DNA of 64,000 nucleotides from positions 1,985,001 through 2,049,000 of the forward strand of contig JAUPFP010000013.1 of NCBI GenBank assembly GCA_036925085.1, given 5' to 3'. The DNA is from Brachycybe producta. Lineage: Eukaryota; Arthropoda; Diplopoda; Playtdesmida; Andrognathidae. A program made the position numbers and the translations under genes. This document shows, in pieces, positions 11,275 through 22,718 of this stretch (its first letter is position 1; every line of letters begins with the position of its first letter). Below the pieces are notes generated by a model that had not been told where the DNA came from, did not search any database, and saw only the letters and a program-made list of their open reading frames with translations.

Positions 11275-12116
11275 AAAAGGAAAGAAAAGCTAAAATGTAA
11301 CTTAAAAAGTGAAGAGGTAAAAAAAAAAAAGCACTGGACCATCATCATGTGTTGTTCATGATGTTTCTTATTTATGATGATTGACTAGTTTTGTTTATGA
11401 AAAAGTCTTGATTTCTTGACAACCGTTTGTGCCTTAATTTTGATTATTATTGATTGTTTGTGCTTTGCCATTTATGACTTATTCTTTTTTTTTAATAATA
11501 TCACTAAGTTATTATAATGCATTGATATGAAGCTGTTCATTAAAAGAAATACTTCAGTCAGAATATAATCGAGAGTTGTACAATAACCATTGCTTGTTTT
11601 TTTTTTTTAATTCGGGTGTGTAATTTTCAAAAAGTGTCGAAAGTAATATTTTATTGTGGTAACATGAAATTATACATACAAATAGTAATGTCAGTAACAA
11701 AATATATTATATAAGGCACTGTTGGGGCTATCGGGACTTCTAAGTTGGCTGCTGGGCTGAGTGAACTGCTGACCTGAGTTGACCACTTTGCTCAGATCAC
11801 TGGGTGTTAATTACAGGACACTATGGGCCAGAACCAAATATACATGTAAATTTGATAGAAAAGCAGGTGCAGTGCACAATCTCTGTAAATTTCACGGTTT
11901 TTAAGAAAATTTAATAGACTGTGGTGCATAAATGGTGAAATGACTTGGCTTTTTCTGGCCTGTGTCATAGCCACCTATAATACAGACCTGATTTGTAGGT
12001 CAATTTTTGTGCCTGTGAATTGCATCATGATTTGGTGCTGTTTAACACTTTAAAGCGCTTAATTTGACAAGCTTAACATTTTTATGGCGCATTCACACTA
12101 TGTGTTGTGTTGTATG

Positions 12117-12310
12117 CAGGCAAGTGTAGCCAGTACTAGCTTTTCGTTTGCTCCGCCTTTTTATGAGCGTCAGACCAAATTTCAGCCAATTAGAAATTGA
12201 AAAGGGGCGGGGGCATGTGACATCAGACCAAGTAACAAACCAATTAGAAATTGATGACGCTCATAAAAGGGCGGAGCAAACGAAAAGATAGTGCTGGCTA
12301 CACTTGCCTG
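12117..12310. mobile_element. Foldback element with 57-bp arms
   Basis: CAGGCAAGTGTAGCCAG at the left is mirrored by CTGGCTACACTTGCCTG at the right, and the arms continue through CTTTTCGTTTGCTCCGCC and TATGAGCGTCA. The interior has two copies of CCAATTAGAAATTG. A target duplication was not resolved. Confidence 0.8.
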
Positions 12311-12356
12311 TGTGTTGCGCTGCATACCCTGCGTCTCTCAATAAGCGCCAGGGCTA

Positions 12357-12564
12357 ACAGGCAATTAGAAATCGGGACATACAGAGAAGTTGGGTCTGCC
12401 CTTTTTATGACGACTGGTAACTTCTAATTAGTTGGTTATGTAGGCTGACGTCACATGCTCCGCCCTTTTCAACGTCGAACCACACGACAAACCAATTAGA
12501 AGTTGCCGGTCGTCATAAAAAGGGCGGAGCCAACTTCTGTATGTTCCGATTTCTAATTGCCTCT
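12357..12564. mobile_element. Related foldback element with direct-repeat flanks
   Basis: CAGGCAATTAGAAATCGG at the left mirrors CCGATTTCTAATTGCCT at the right. CCAGGGCTA flanks both sides (12348-12356 and 12565-12573), an 8-9 bp target duplication. The interior shares CGCCCTTTTTATGA-like arms, CCAATTAGAA and TGACGTCACATG motifs with the neighbouring element 46 bp away. Confidence 0.82.
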
Positions 12565-13865
12565 CCAGGGCTATGACTAGATTGCTGTCTTATACTTTAA
12601 TATAAATACCGTAACGTAGACTATTTATAATGCCACCCACTTAAAAACACTTTCGATTGATTTAATAAAATCAATCAAAATATTAATACAAAAAATGAAA
12701 ATATAATTAAACATGAAAAAAAAAAATATTATAGAAAAGTAAATATCAAATTCAACGTTTTATGATGTGTGTCGTCATTAGTGGATTATAATATATTAAC
12801 TCTCTCCATTTTCTTTCTAGTATCACGTGATAATTTGTGACTTCCGCCCACCATTATAAAATTCAATATGGCGGCCTACAGGTGTGACATTTTCTCTTTG
12901 TAGGCTGTATTCGTAATGTGTTTTATCTCGAACTTTGCGTGAAGGATTCTTAATCTAGTTAAAAATAGGAATTATTTGTATGTAAACTGTTTTATTTGAC
13001 CAGTGGTCATTTTTAAAGGTGTTATTACTGTGTGTGTGTGTGTGCTTTCTAAGCAATGTCTCTCTCTGGACAAAAGTAGTCTTCAGAGTGGCCGAATATG
13101 AAAAGAAGTTTATCAAGGAAGAGGTGGGGGTGGGAAGCAAAACCCACCTCTTAAAAACACAAGATTCTGGTCAGTAAATTGAAGATTTATTATTTATTGG
13201 TTGCCAAGCAATGATCCAAAATCAGTTTCAGTTTAGAGATAAAAAAAAAAAAAAAGATTTACAAACTTGAAGGATACTTGAACAAAAAAAAAATCAATTT
13301 ATTTTAATCCACTTTCTTCATGCACTGTATTGATATAGGCCTACGTATGATTTTTCTTCCTTAAAATGGTTTTGCTATTTTTTTTTAAAGTTCAATAACA
13401 CACGAAATGATTAAATTTTCATAAGAGAGGGTGGGTGTAATGGACGTCCTTCCTGAAGTTGTAGTAACTCTTGTGTGTAAAATACAATACACAAGTATGA
13501 TAAATATGTAATGCAGAGGGATGCAATTTGATTACATTTTATATTTGTTTTTCAAGTGTCTCTCGATTGTGGTAAGAAAATTCTTTACTTTCCTTGTCTT
13601 ATTTGACGGGGGATATGGTCAAAACGGGTACAAATTCGGATGAATGGTTGTCTGTGATTGTACTAACTTTCAGGGAGAGCATATTTGTTGTAAGAGATTC
13701 CTTTCAGGAATCTGAGCGAATCTCGCAGTACTTTTTGGAAGGCTATTATTATGCCACTTATATTACATTGATTCCATATATTATGTAAAAACACTAATAT
13801 TCTTTCATGCATGGTTGTTGTTAATTGCAAAAATACAGCGAATTAACAACATTATTAACCGTGAG

Positions 13866-14438
13866 TAGTGATGTTCCGATAGCGATATGAATATGAATAC
13901 TATCGCGATAGTCACCTACTCGATAGTCAAACTATCGAGTGGTTTAGAAATCGATAGTTCTATCGATAGTTTTACGAACTATCGATAGTTTAAAAAAAAA
14001 ATCAACACACTGTCTCACATAAACAATAATGTATCTGAAATGGTGGATGCTCGATGGCGCCATAATTATTTCAATTTGTCGTTTGTACACATATGCACTG
14101 TGTGCACATTGTGCACCTTGTGAACCATGTACGCCGTGAGCAATGTGCACAATGTGCATATTTTTCACTTCAACATGTACCTTGTGCACCGTGTGCAATG
14201 TAACGTGCGTACCTTGTGCACTATGTGCACTCTTAAACTGCGTTGTATAATTTTGTATTGTAACATTAGTGAGTAATGGTGTAATGGCTTGTAATAAGTA
14301 TGCTATGGAGTCTATGGACTGGTAAAACTACTAAGACAGCTTGTGAGCTTAACAGGTTTTTAATGTAGCTTTTAATTTGCAACCTTGAAAAAAGTTGAAA
14401 ACTATCGATAGTTTATTTTTGACTATCACACATCACTA
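13866..14438. mobile_element. hAT-type element rich in TATCGATA
   Basis: The ends are TAGTGATGTTCCGATAG (left) and CTATCACACATCACTA (right). Flanking 8-mers are ACCGTGAG (13858-13865) and ACCATGAG (14439-14446), a target duplication with one change. The interior repeats CTATCGATAGT and TATCGCGATA palindromes, then a 9-bp GTGCAC-rich tandem repeat. No transposase frame is present. Confidence 0.82.
14094..14225. repeat. Degenerate 9-bp tandem repeat with GTGCAC cores
   Basis: Units such as TTGTGCACC and ATGTGCACA recur with about 9-bp spacing. One frame reads as repeated His-x-Val on the opposite strand, a by-product of the period. Confidence 0.7.
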
Positions 14439-14543
14439 ACCATGAGACGCAAGTTGTCAGACACTTTCAAGCACGTACATGTTCAGTATGTACTTACTAG
14501 TGATGTTCCAATGGCGATATGAATAGGAATACTATCGCGATAG

Positions 14544-14816
14544 TTTTTTTTTTTTCGATGCTTAACGTCCCCATCAACATCGAGGTTATATCAGGGACAT
14601 TACAAGACAGTTTTAATACAAAGACCATTTTTCATACACAAGTCAACTCATCAATACAAACGCAATACAGTATAAATCAATACAAATGTCATGTTCCAAC
14701 CACAAGTCAATTTACAAATCCAAGTCAAATTTCAAAGCCAAGTCAAACTAGGACAACACAAACATCCATGCCCTTGCCAGGATTCGAACCCGGGACCCCC
14801 AACACTGCAATCGGAG
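14544..14816 (-). mobile_element. 5'-truncated SINE with Pol III B box and poly(A) tail
   Basis: Read on the minus strand it has GGTTCGAATCC (a Pol III B box) at 14790-14780. It ends in GGGACGTTAAGCATCG followed by 12 A. It is flanked by ATCGCGATAG (14534-14543) and ATCGCGATTG (14817-14826), a target duplication inside the hAT palindrome. Only about 26 bases precede the B box, so the A box is missing and the copy is probably 5'-truncated. Confidence 0.82.
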
Positions 14817-14934
14817 ATCGCGATTGTCGACTACTCGATAGTCAAACTGTCGAGTGATTTAGCAATCGATACTTCTATCGATAGTTTTGCGAACTATCGA
14901 TAGTTTAAAAAAATCCACAGGCATTTAAGCATAG

Positions 14935-15110
14935 CAAAATACAGTCGTTTGCACCGCCCTTTTATGAAGAACATCAGCTTCTAATTGGTTTTATATTTGG
15001 TCTGACGTCACATGTCCCGCCCTTTTCAATTTTTAGTTGGTTGATATTTGGTATGACGCTCATAAAAGGCGGGGCATTGGTGAGTATTGAGTATACTATG
15101 GAACTTACAG
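14935..15110. repeat. Degenerate third foldback of the CGCCCTTTT family
   Basis: It shares CCGCCCTTTTATGA, TTCTAATTGG, TGACGTCACATG and the mirrored CTCATAAAAGGCGGGGC with the elements at 12117-12564. Ends are approximate. Confidence 0.55.
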
Positions 15111-15251
15111 AGTATGCAACCCTCTAAGATTCATTATTTTTAATAAATATCCACAAAAAGCATTTATTTTCATTTTTCAGATCAACAAGAATTTATCTTC
15201 AAAAACGAACAGCTTTTCAGTTTTAAGTGGGTTTTGTAAACGAAATATTTC

Positions 15252-15400
15252 CAGGGCCGGACTGGCTAGTGGTTGGCCCCACCGGCTATGAAATTGTGTT
15301 GGCCCCATTTTTTTAATTTATTTATTTTTGGCCCCCATTTTCTTTTCACCCCCAATTGACCGGCGATCGCCGGTCAGCCGGCCGGGCCAGTCCGGGCCTG
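15252..15400. mobile_element. 149-bp hAT MITE with exact 8-bp duplication
   Basis: The left end CAGGGCCGGACTGGC is mirrored by GCCAGTCCGGGCCTG. AATATTTC flanks both sides (15244-15251 and 15401-15408). It contains the palindrome CCGGCGATCGCCGG. It sits inside the older hAT copy at 14498-15484. Confidence 0.93.
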
Positions 15401-17487
15401 AATATTTCCACCAATCGGGAAAAGTTGAAAACTATCGATAGTACTATCGATTTTGAAGCGACTATCGATACTTTCTATCGGCTAGTATGTACTGGCTACA
15501 AAAATCCTAGGATGGCAATATTCGCATTGGCGTCTCGCCTGCCACCTCTACCCGGGGTCATATTTTTTTCATTTTTTAGTATAGCATTAAACACACAGAG
15601 CTGTTAAATTTTGGTAATCGTAACTTTGCATTTCATAAATATGAGGGGCTCTTGAGGGCCGCCCAATTTTTAGAAGTTCCCGAGTGCATCACAGTATGCT
15701 TAGGGTTAGGGGGCCCCCTTAGTTTTGAGAGACTACAATGGCTACACAGTTTTGAGAGGTCCTTAGGGAGCCTTTCTGTTTAGAGAGGCTTCTAGGCACC
15801 TTGCAGTTTCCAAAACATCCCGGCACCTTCACAATTTCATTATGCAGTACCTTTTTTTTAAATTTTCAACTAGTATATAGTTCAAATTGTGTGTACACGT
15901 TTATTTTAACATGTTGTTAACAATCAGCTTAAATTACTAAAGTGTAGCTGTTATAGTTTTCGAAATAGGCATCTTTAAACAAAACATGTTATGTGCATCA
16001 CTCGGAAGTGTATAAAAGTGAATGTTTAGCGAATGTTCCGGCGCCTAGAAAGGGCCAACACAGTAGTGACTTGGTTTCTATTACCGAATAAATAAATCCA
16101 TTGTTGGCAACGTTACCAAAGAGGAGTCATCGTATCTAGTCTTTTTTTTTGTTTGTGAAACTTTAAATTTTTTAATAAATTGTTTAAAAATGCTTTAAAA
16201 TATCAAGTGACTTGCAACATCGTTTATAAGCATCAACAGCACACCGTATGCCCTTATGTAGGCTTTTACAACAGGGTTTTTATTAATATGGGGTTGGCAA
16301 TCGAATGTTTGGATTCCTTTCGAAATGTCCTCCTCAGGTTATTATTAATGAAAATGCCTTCTTTCATTACATCATGTATACACGTATATAACTTCTACAA
16401 TAGGTAGCCTCAGTACATATTTTGATATCCACCTTTAACATTGTAAGATTATTCTCTCTATTAGAACAGAAATCCTCTTGGATATTATTATTATTATTAT
16501 TGCCATGAATTCGTAGCATACTTTTTTCTCTCTTGAGATTTATCTAGCTCTTGATTAATTTTAGAAACTACATTGGGAAGAACTTGATATCTTTTCATTA
16601 ACGGAATCATCAATACAGATGGAGTTTTGCGGTTTTTGTTTGAAAGTTATTCTCGACAAGTGGCTCGTTGCTTATTGTTTTGCAGGCCATCGGTTGAGAA
16701 ACCTTTTGCTTTTTCTAAAGAATAGCAACTTCATACGCGACATCAATAGTTTAGATAATATCATATATATAATGATTACAAATTATATTTGAAAGTACCC
16801 AAATTTCGAAACTGAAAACGTCTTTATAAAAGCGGTATATGACATGCTTTAAAAAAATTGAAGTAGAAACAAAGATTGTTTTTTCTTTTTCTTCTCCAAA
16901 ATGGTTTCTTGTTTAGATTTTTATTGTTTCTTTTAGTCTTTTGTGTTTGATCAGTTTTTTTTTTCTGTCTTATTTTTTGACAGGATTATTTTAAAGCTTT
17001 TCAGCCATTAGCATTCTAATGGCGTTCTTGAAAGGCTTCATCTGATTTTTAAAGAAACATAGAAACTCGATCTTATTCTTTTCATCCTAGGCTTACACCT
17101 AGTCTACATCTGTTAAGTTAAATGCATTTTAAATATTAAATGGGTTCTACAGCCCCTGCACTGTCTAAGGACATTTTAACACTTATTTAATTCAAGTTAT
17201 TTGATTAATAACTCAATGTATTGAGTTATCGCAATACAATGAATTAGTATACTAAACACAGTTAACTTGAATATATTTAGCTGAAGTGTAGACTTACATT
17301 ATCTCTTGAGATAGTCAAAGGTAGGGCTAAACTATAGTGAACATTTTATAGGAAGTTTCGTCTAAATCAAGCATGTCAAACTTGCGGCCCACAACGAATA
17401 TATAACGGGTATGTAACAAAAGTTTTAATAAAAATTGCTTAGATTAATTTTTAAAATTTCTAATTATACATACATTATATATATGTG

Positions 17488-17493
<6 letters not shown>

Positions 17494-17540
<47 letters not shown>
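17494..17540. repeat. (TA)n microsatellite
   Basis: Uninterrupted TA run of about 47 bp. Confidence 0.98.
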
Positions 17541-17542
<2 letters not shown>

Positions 17543-17802
17543 CAAAACTACTATACTACTACTTTTTATAGTTTCACTATATCCCAGGTCTGTGTGGCTA
17601 TCTATCTATCTATCTGTCTGTCTGAAGTAACGCTGTACAATCATTGAAGCACATCGGAATTTATATAAATTTAACTAAATGAAGAAATGAACAGCTTTTT
17701 TTTTTTCAAGGTCAACTATATGTCGCACCCTTCCCATCCAAGAACCCCATTGATATTAAATTGGAGAGGGGAAAATGTTGGAAAGTGTAGAAGGGGGGGG
17801 AG

Positions 17803-17806
<4 letters not shown>

Positions 17807-17852
<46 letters not shown>
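17807..17852. repeat. (GA)n microsatellite
   Basis: Uninterrupted GA run preceded by a G-rich stretch. Confidence 0.98.
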
Positions 17853-17855
<3 letters not shown>

Positions 17856-18324
17856 GTGGAGGGGGAAAAAGTGGGAGGGGGTGACTGAAATTGAAATGAA
17901 AGGAGTAGAAAAGGAAAAAACGACGCGCATGTGCACAATTGCCTGTGAATTTTGCTCCCGTCGTTTATGACGGGTTACCCCACTAGTATATTATAATTCT
18001 CATTTTGTGCTGCTGTTATTACATTTCTAAAGTAGGCCTAATAATCTATTTCAAAACATCTAGTACAAATGTGGCCCACATAAACGTAGACCTTGTTTAT
18101 TTGGCCCGTGTTAGCCTTTGAGTTTGACATGCGCTTGGTGTAAATGTAAATAAGTTTAGCACTAGTTAACTATTTTACAGTTAGTAATAATATCATTAAG
18201 AATACGACACTAAATCAATGATCTAACTAATCTCACCTAACACTCAATCTAAATAATAATACAATTTTTATCTTTCAAGAATGCGGATTTCATTTCAACC
18301 CTAATCAAGTTATCATTTTGATTA

Positions 18325-18351
18325 TGTGTGTGTGTGTGTGTGTGTGTGTGT
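18325..18351. repeat. (TG)n microsatellite
   Basis: About 13 TG units. Confidence 0.97.
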
Positions 18352-19524
18352 TTGAATATAATTATGAAGTGTGTGAATAATTTTATTTTAAGCAGGCTTA
18401 GGTTAATTCTTAGGTTTCAAAAATTTGATTAATTTGAACTTTATTTTGGTTTTGTTTAATTTAAAATCGTTTTTAAAACTTATTCATGCGCTCAGTGTCT
18501 AATATTTACTCAAGTTGAACCGATAGCCAAAATTTTCTATAAAATGCAATTTCCAATTATGAGGGTTGTATCTTAATGAATACTAAGTCATATTTTTTAA
18601 TGGGATTAGTAGATGCTAAAAGAGGCATTAGCATACGCTAAACGTAATTACCAAAACTCATGTTAGTTACGAAAATAGACATTTGCTTTGATTTTATTTC
18701 AAAACATGAAATGTGTGTGAGGTGAGCCGCTTCTAAGCTAAACAATTGCCCACCTGAGCTGAGTCAGTGCTCGTCTCTAACCACCCATTAAGAATACTAC
18801 CCTAATGCGTGAATATATACTAATTTTGAAAACAGTCCAAAAGACTATAATCTTATTTTGTATAGATCCTAATGGAAATGATATTTTTCTTATGTGAAAT
18901 TAAATGACATTATGATTTAAATTGTTATGAATGAATGAAGCCCACTTTGGTCCATTTGAACTTTTTGTGTGGAGATGTCACAAAGTTTGGTAGAAGTAGC
19001 AATTGATTGAATATCTTAAATTGTTGACTATTTGCGATTGATCCGTTGATATCAATTCTGAAAGCCAAGTGAAAATTCAATTCAGTTTACTTCTCATTCA
19101 TAAAAAAGGGATAATAAGGGACTTATTTTGTTAGTAAGGGATTAAATCGAAGTGCATCTCACAAAATTAAGAGATGTATGTAACGTTATTGGAAATGTTG
19201 TCTGGTTTTGTGGTTCAATGGATTTGTTTCCATGGATGTTGAAGCTCAACATTTCCATTTCATTATCCCATTAATTTGAAAGTAGCCATTTATTTGAGTC
19301 CATTTTACTCAACTCCACTTGTCAAGTACTTTTTTTTTTTTTTTTTTGCATGAAAACCAATTTTCTCAATTGGATGATCTCAGACCCTTAAATATCTAAC
19401 TATCTCTGAACAGAGTGTTCGCAATGTCTTGTTACCATCTTGTACAAATAATTGAATTACTTAGACTTACGTCATGTTAAGCTGGTTTTTACATTTAAAA
19501 AGAGTGCAATGAATAAAACTTGAG

Positions 19525-19745
19525 TGTTTTAGAAACTGGAAGAATTGCTGAATCAAATTTCTGTTGATACGAGCTCCTCCTCGTATCTTTTAAAATAAAC
19601 TTTTTGCGTGAGTTTGAAAATGACAGGAGTTACTTTTCATATTTTTTTTTAATCCATAAATAGTTTATTTTGAAATATATAAATATGAAAATACTGTTAA
19701 GTGATTTCAGCTACCGTTCTAGTTTCTAAGCCTTTCAATTTCTCC
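19525..19745. repeat. Copy of the dispersed palindromic repeat
   Basis: TTTTAGAAACTGGAAGAAT at the left and GTTCTAGTTTCTAAGCC at the right. The inner arms carry AAAATAAACTTTTTGCG and AGTTTATTTTGAAATAT. Confidence 0.8.
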
Positions 19746-20122
19746 TATGTGTGGCCCCAGAAATGCAAAATAACCAGAGTTTTCAACTTATGAAACGATC
19801 ATGACTGAAGAAACTGCCGCCAAGTGCTTCAAGTTATGCTCGTATCTTTCCATACAATTAATTGTACATGGAGGGCCTACTCTTTGACATCATTACACAT
19901 TTAAAATTTAAAATTTCACATTTTGCACAAGTTTTACTTAAGCCTTAACAGACCTAAAAAGAAGGGTAGTTAAACAGTAGGGGTTAAGAGGCCACGGGAG
20001 TCCTAAAAAAAACTGAAAAAGTTAAAAACTTGCAGAAATGAAAGGGAAAAGAGATATGCCTAGGCTTTGTGGCCACTCTGTAGATGCTAAAATTATCTAG
20101 CTCGTTCATAAGATGTCATTCA

Positions 20123-20429
20123 TACGGAGCCCTGTAAAGGACATTGCAAGATTTTTTTTTTTTAAATCTCGCCATGTCGACTTTTAATCTTTTTTATTTG
20201 GCCATGTTAATTATGCCATGTCGTGCGCATCATACTCTAATAATTAAATTATTGCTGCTGCAAGAGGGCGCTTGCAATAATTTCATTATTAGAGTATGGT
20301 GCGCGCAATATGGCATAATTAACATCACCGAATAAGAGATTAAAAGTCGAGATTTCGAGATTCTGGAAAAAGTGAAAATGTCGAGATTTTGTAAAAAAAA
20401 TGTTCGCATGTCCATTACAGGGCTCCGTA
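20123..20429. repeat. 307-bp imperfect hairpin element
   Basis: TACGGAGCCCTGTAAAGGAC at the left is mirrored by GTCCATTACAGGGCTCCGTA at the right. The symmetry extends inward through ATACTCTAATAAT and its complement to the centre near GCAAGAGGGCGCTTGC at 20260-20275. Two overlapping open frames are by-products of the symmetry. Confidence 0.85.
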
Positions 20430-21099
20430 CAATCATGTTATCTCATTCAAAATGAGGTTTTATGTTTTTTTTATATTTAGATGTATACTTTTCATTAGGT
20501 CAGTTTTGTTTTGTTATGAGATCTATTGAATGATGAAGTCAATATAAATACAAGGCGTATTTTTTTAAATTGAGATTTTTCATTGACAAATTTCTATCAT
20601 TATTGGTGACTTGCCCACAAACTAAAAAATGTTTCGTCACTTTTAGGGCTGCCTTTTGATTTGTTCGTTGGTGTGCCTATTATGTGTGCTGCTTGTTTGC
20701 GTGTGTTTCACTTGAAAAGTTTGTTCGTGTGCGATGTTTGTCAATGTGTTTTTGTTTAACATACTGGTAATATGTTTATTTGCATATAGCCCTAAGAGTG
20801 GCTCTAGACGATGCGTGCACTTGTCATATATTTGTCACCTTGAACCCTTTGACACAGAAATAATACAAAAATAGAAAAGCGTTAGCCTAATAAAGAAGTA
20901 TTAAATTTGTGGCTTATGTTTTTTGATGTTGGAACACCGTGCAAAAGGGTTAAAAATCAATATGTCACAAGTTTACGTATCGTCGAGATCATCAGTCCTA
21001 AGAGTAATTCTCCGATTTCAAATTTTCATCGTAATTTATTTCTTAATTAACGATTATAAAAGTTATTTGGTTTTGAATTTTGAATAATAATAATTCATT

Positions 21100-21370
21100 A
21101 AGGTGGTTTTAAAACGTAAACCGCATTTTGAACTCTGGTTATTTTCTTTCATTTGTAAATGTATAGATAAACTAGAATGTGTTTTAGACACTAGAAGGGC
21201 AGTTCAATCGGATATGGAGATTTTTATGTTGATATCTTTCAAAATAAGGTTTTTATGTATGTAAATGACCTTGACACTTAGCAGACAATTATTTTTAAAA
21301 AATGTTTTTTTTTTTAAAAAAAAAAATGTTTATTATGAAAGAAATTAACATGAAAATACCCGTAAGTGAT
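21100..21370. repeat. Copy of the dispersed palindromic repeat with outer arm
   Basis: It begins TTAAGGTGGTTTTAAAACG, then has TTTTAGACACTAGAAGGGC. The right arm is interrupted: GTTTCTAAAACACTTT reappears near 21590-21605, after a TA array. Confidence 0.7.
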
Positions 21371-21440
21371 TGAAGAGTTATACCTTGTACACACATGGGT
21401 TAAATGAATTCAAAATAAATGTATTGAATTTTGTCAATAG

Positions 21441-21442
<2 letters not shown>

Positions 21443-21511
<69 letters not shown>
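21443..21511. repeat. (TA)n microsatellite
   Basis: Uninterrupted AT/TA run of about 69 bp. Confidence 0.98.
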
Positions 21512-21516
<5 letters not shown>

Positions 21517-21667
21517 TTTAGATTATTAACAGGGCTCTGTAGAATGCGTTTATTATTTAAATGTATTTAAATTATTAGTTGTGTACTAGGTTTCTAAAAC
21601 ACTTTAAAGTTTTTCTTAATAATTTTTCCTCCATCATCCTGAAAGACAGAATAATCAGACACACACA

Positions 21668-21772
<105 letters not shown>

Positions 21773-22036
21773 ACAGGGACACAATTAGACATAGACAGAA
21801 TTTCAATCATAATTTCATAAACCATCTTAAACGTATCAAAACGGTACGAACTGCCAAAAGGGGCTGTTTACGTCATATATAGTTGTGCTAGTTAATTCAT
21901 TTTATGCGAAGACAAAAATGTGATTGTTTTAGTATTATTAATGTATTGAATTTCTAACTTAAGTAAATTAAACTATTCCAATATTTGATTTTCTGTCATA
22001 TTGAATAAACTTTTAACAGGTGGCGTGTGTAGTATA

Positions 22037-22037
22037 T

Positions 22038-22104
<67 letters not shown>
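22037..22104. repeat. (GATA)n-(GA)n compound microsatellite
   Basis: Three GATA units run into an uninterrupted GA tract. Confidence 0.97.
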
Positions 22105-22108
<4 letters not shown>

Positions 22109-22718
22109 CACTTGTTGTTATTACGTTAGATATAAACTATATACAGTGTATAACTCTTATACTTAATATAAATCGAAACTTTTCCTATTGGTTGAAGAAC
22201 CGATTTGTAAAATTTTGTTGAAATACTATTGGTTTATTTGACAAGTAGACATTGTCTTGCTTTCTCTCTAAAGGTGGATTTAAATTTTAATTTCTCTGTA
22301 GTGCTCACATGACTGAAATAATTCCAGGTCACTTGGTTTAACATTTATAGGGTAGAAAAAGAGAAGAAAAACCAAGAGAAATGCTTCTTCTCTAATCTCT
22401 AGTTGCATTTTTCATCAGAATCATTCTACATATAATGAGGATCATACAGCTTCAATAGTATTTATTTATTTTCTTGTAATTGCGTTTTTCTTGTTTAACT
22501 GTTGTGGCACAAGGTTGCAGCTGCTGAGTGTGTTTTTTACTGAGAAAGATTTAGTGATTTGCAGGCAGCAGCTCACTTTCAGTTGTTACATTTTGTTTAA
22601 AGACACTTTCAGGATATTTATTTTTTTTAGATAGGTGTTTAATTTAAAATTTTTTTTTGTTTGAACAGATGAGAGAAATTTTAAAAAAAATATTACAAAA
22701 TATATGTTATACAATAAT

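Larger units (their letters stand above)
14498..15484. mobile_element. Second hAT copy broken up by nested insertions
   Basis: The left end TAGTGATGTTCCAATGG matches the copy at 13866. The interior again has TATCGATAGTT blocks (14870-14905, 15428-15475). The right end is decayed near GGCTA at 15484. Flanks GTACTTAC and GTATGTAC could be a worn 8-bp duplication. The copy contains the SINE at 14544-14816, a foldback at about 14935-15110 and the hAT MITE at 15252-15400. Confidence 0.65.
17368..18137. mobile_element. hAT-type element carrying microsatellites
   Basis: CAAGCATGTCAAACTTG at the left pairs with AGTTTGACATGCGCTTG at the right. Flanking 8-mers are GTCTAAAT (17360-17367) and GTGTAAAT (18138-18145). 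GCGGCCCAC and TGTGGCCCACA lie just inside the ends. TA and GA arrays have expanded in the interior; no transposase was seen. Confidence 0.75.

Noticed and set aside
13944-14198. Histidine-rich minus-strand frame
   Set aside because: The His-x-Val pattern follows from the 9-bp GTGCAC tandem repeat inside a hAT element.
14094-14225. CRISPR-like regular spacing
   Set aside because: Units are only 9 bp and contiguous, with no spacers, and the DNA is animal nuclear sequence.
14780-14790. tRNA gene
   Set aside because: Only a B box is present, without A box, cloverleaf or acceptor stem. It is part of a truncated SINE.
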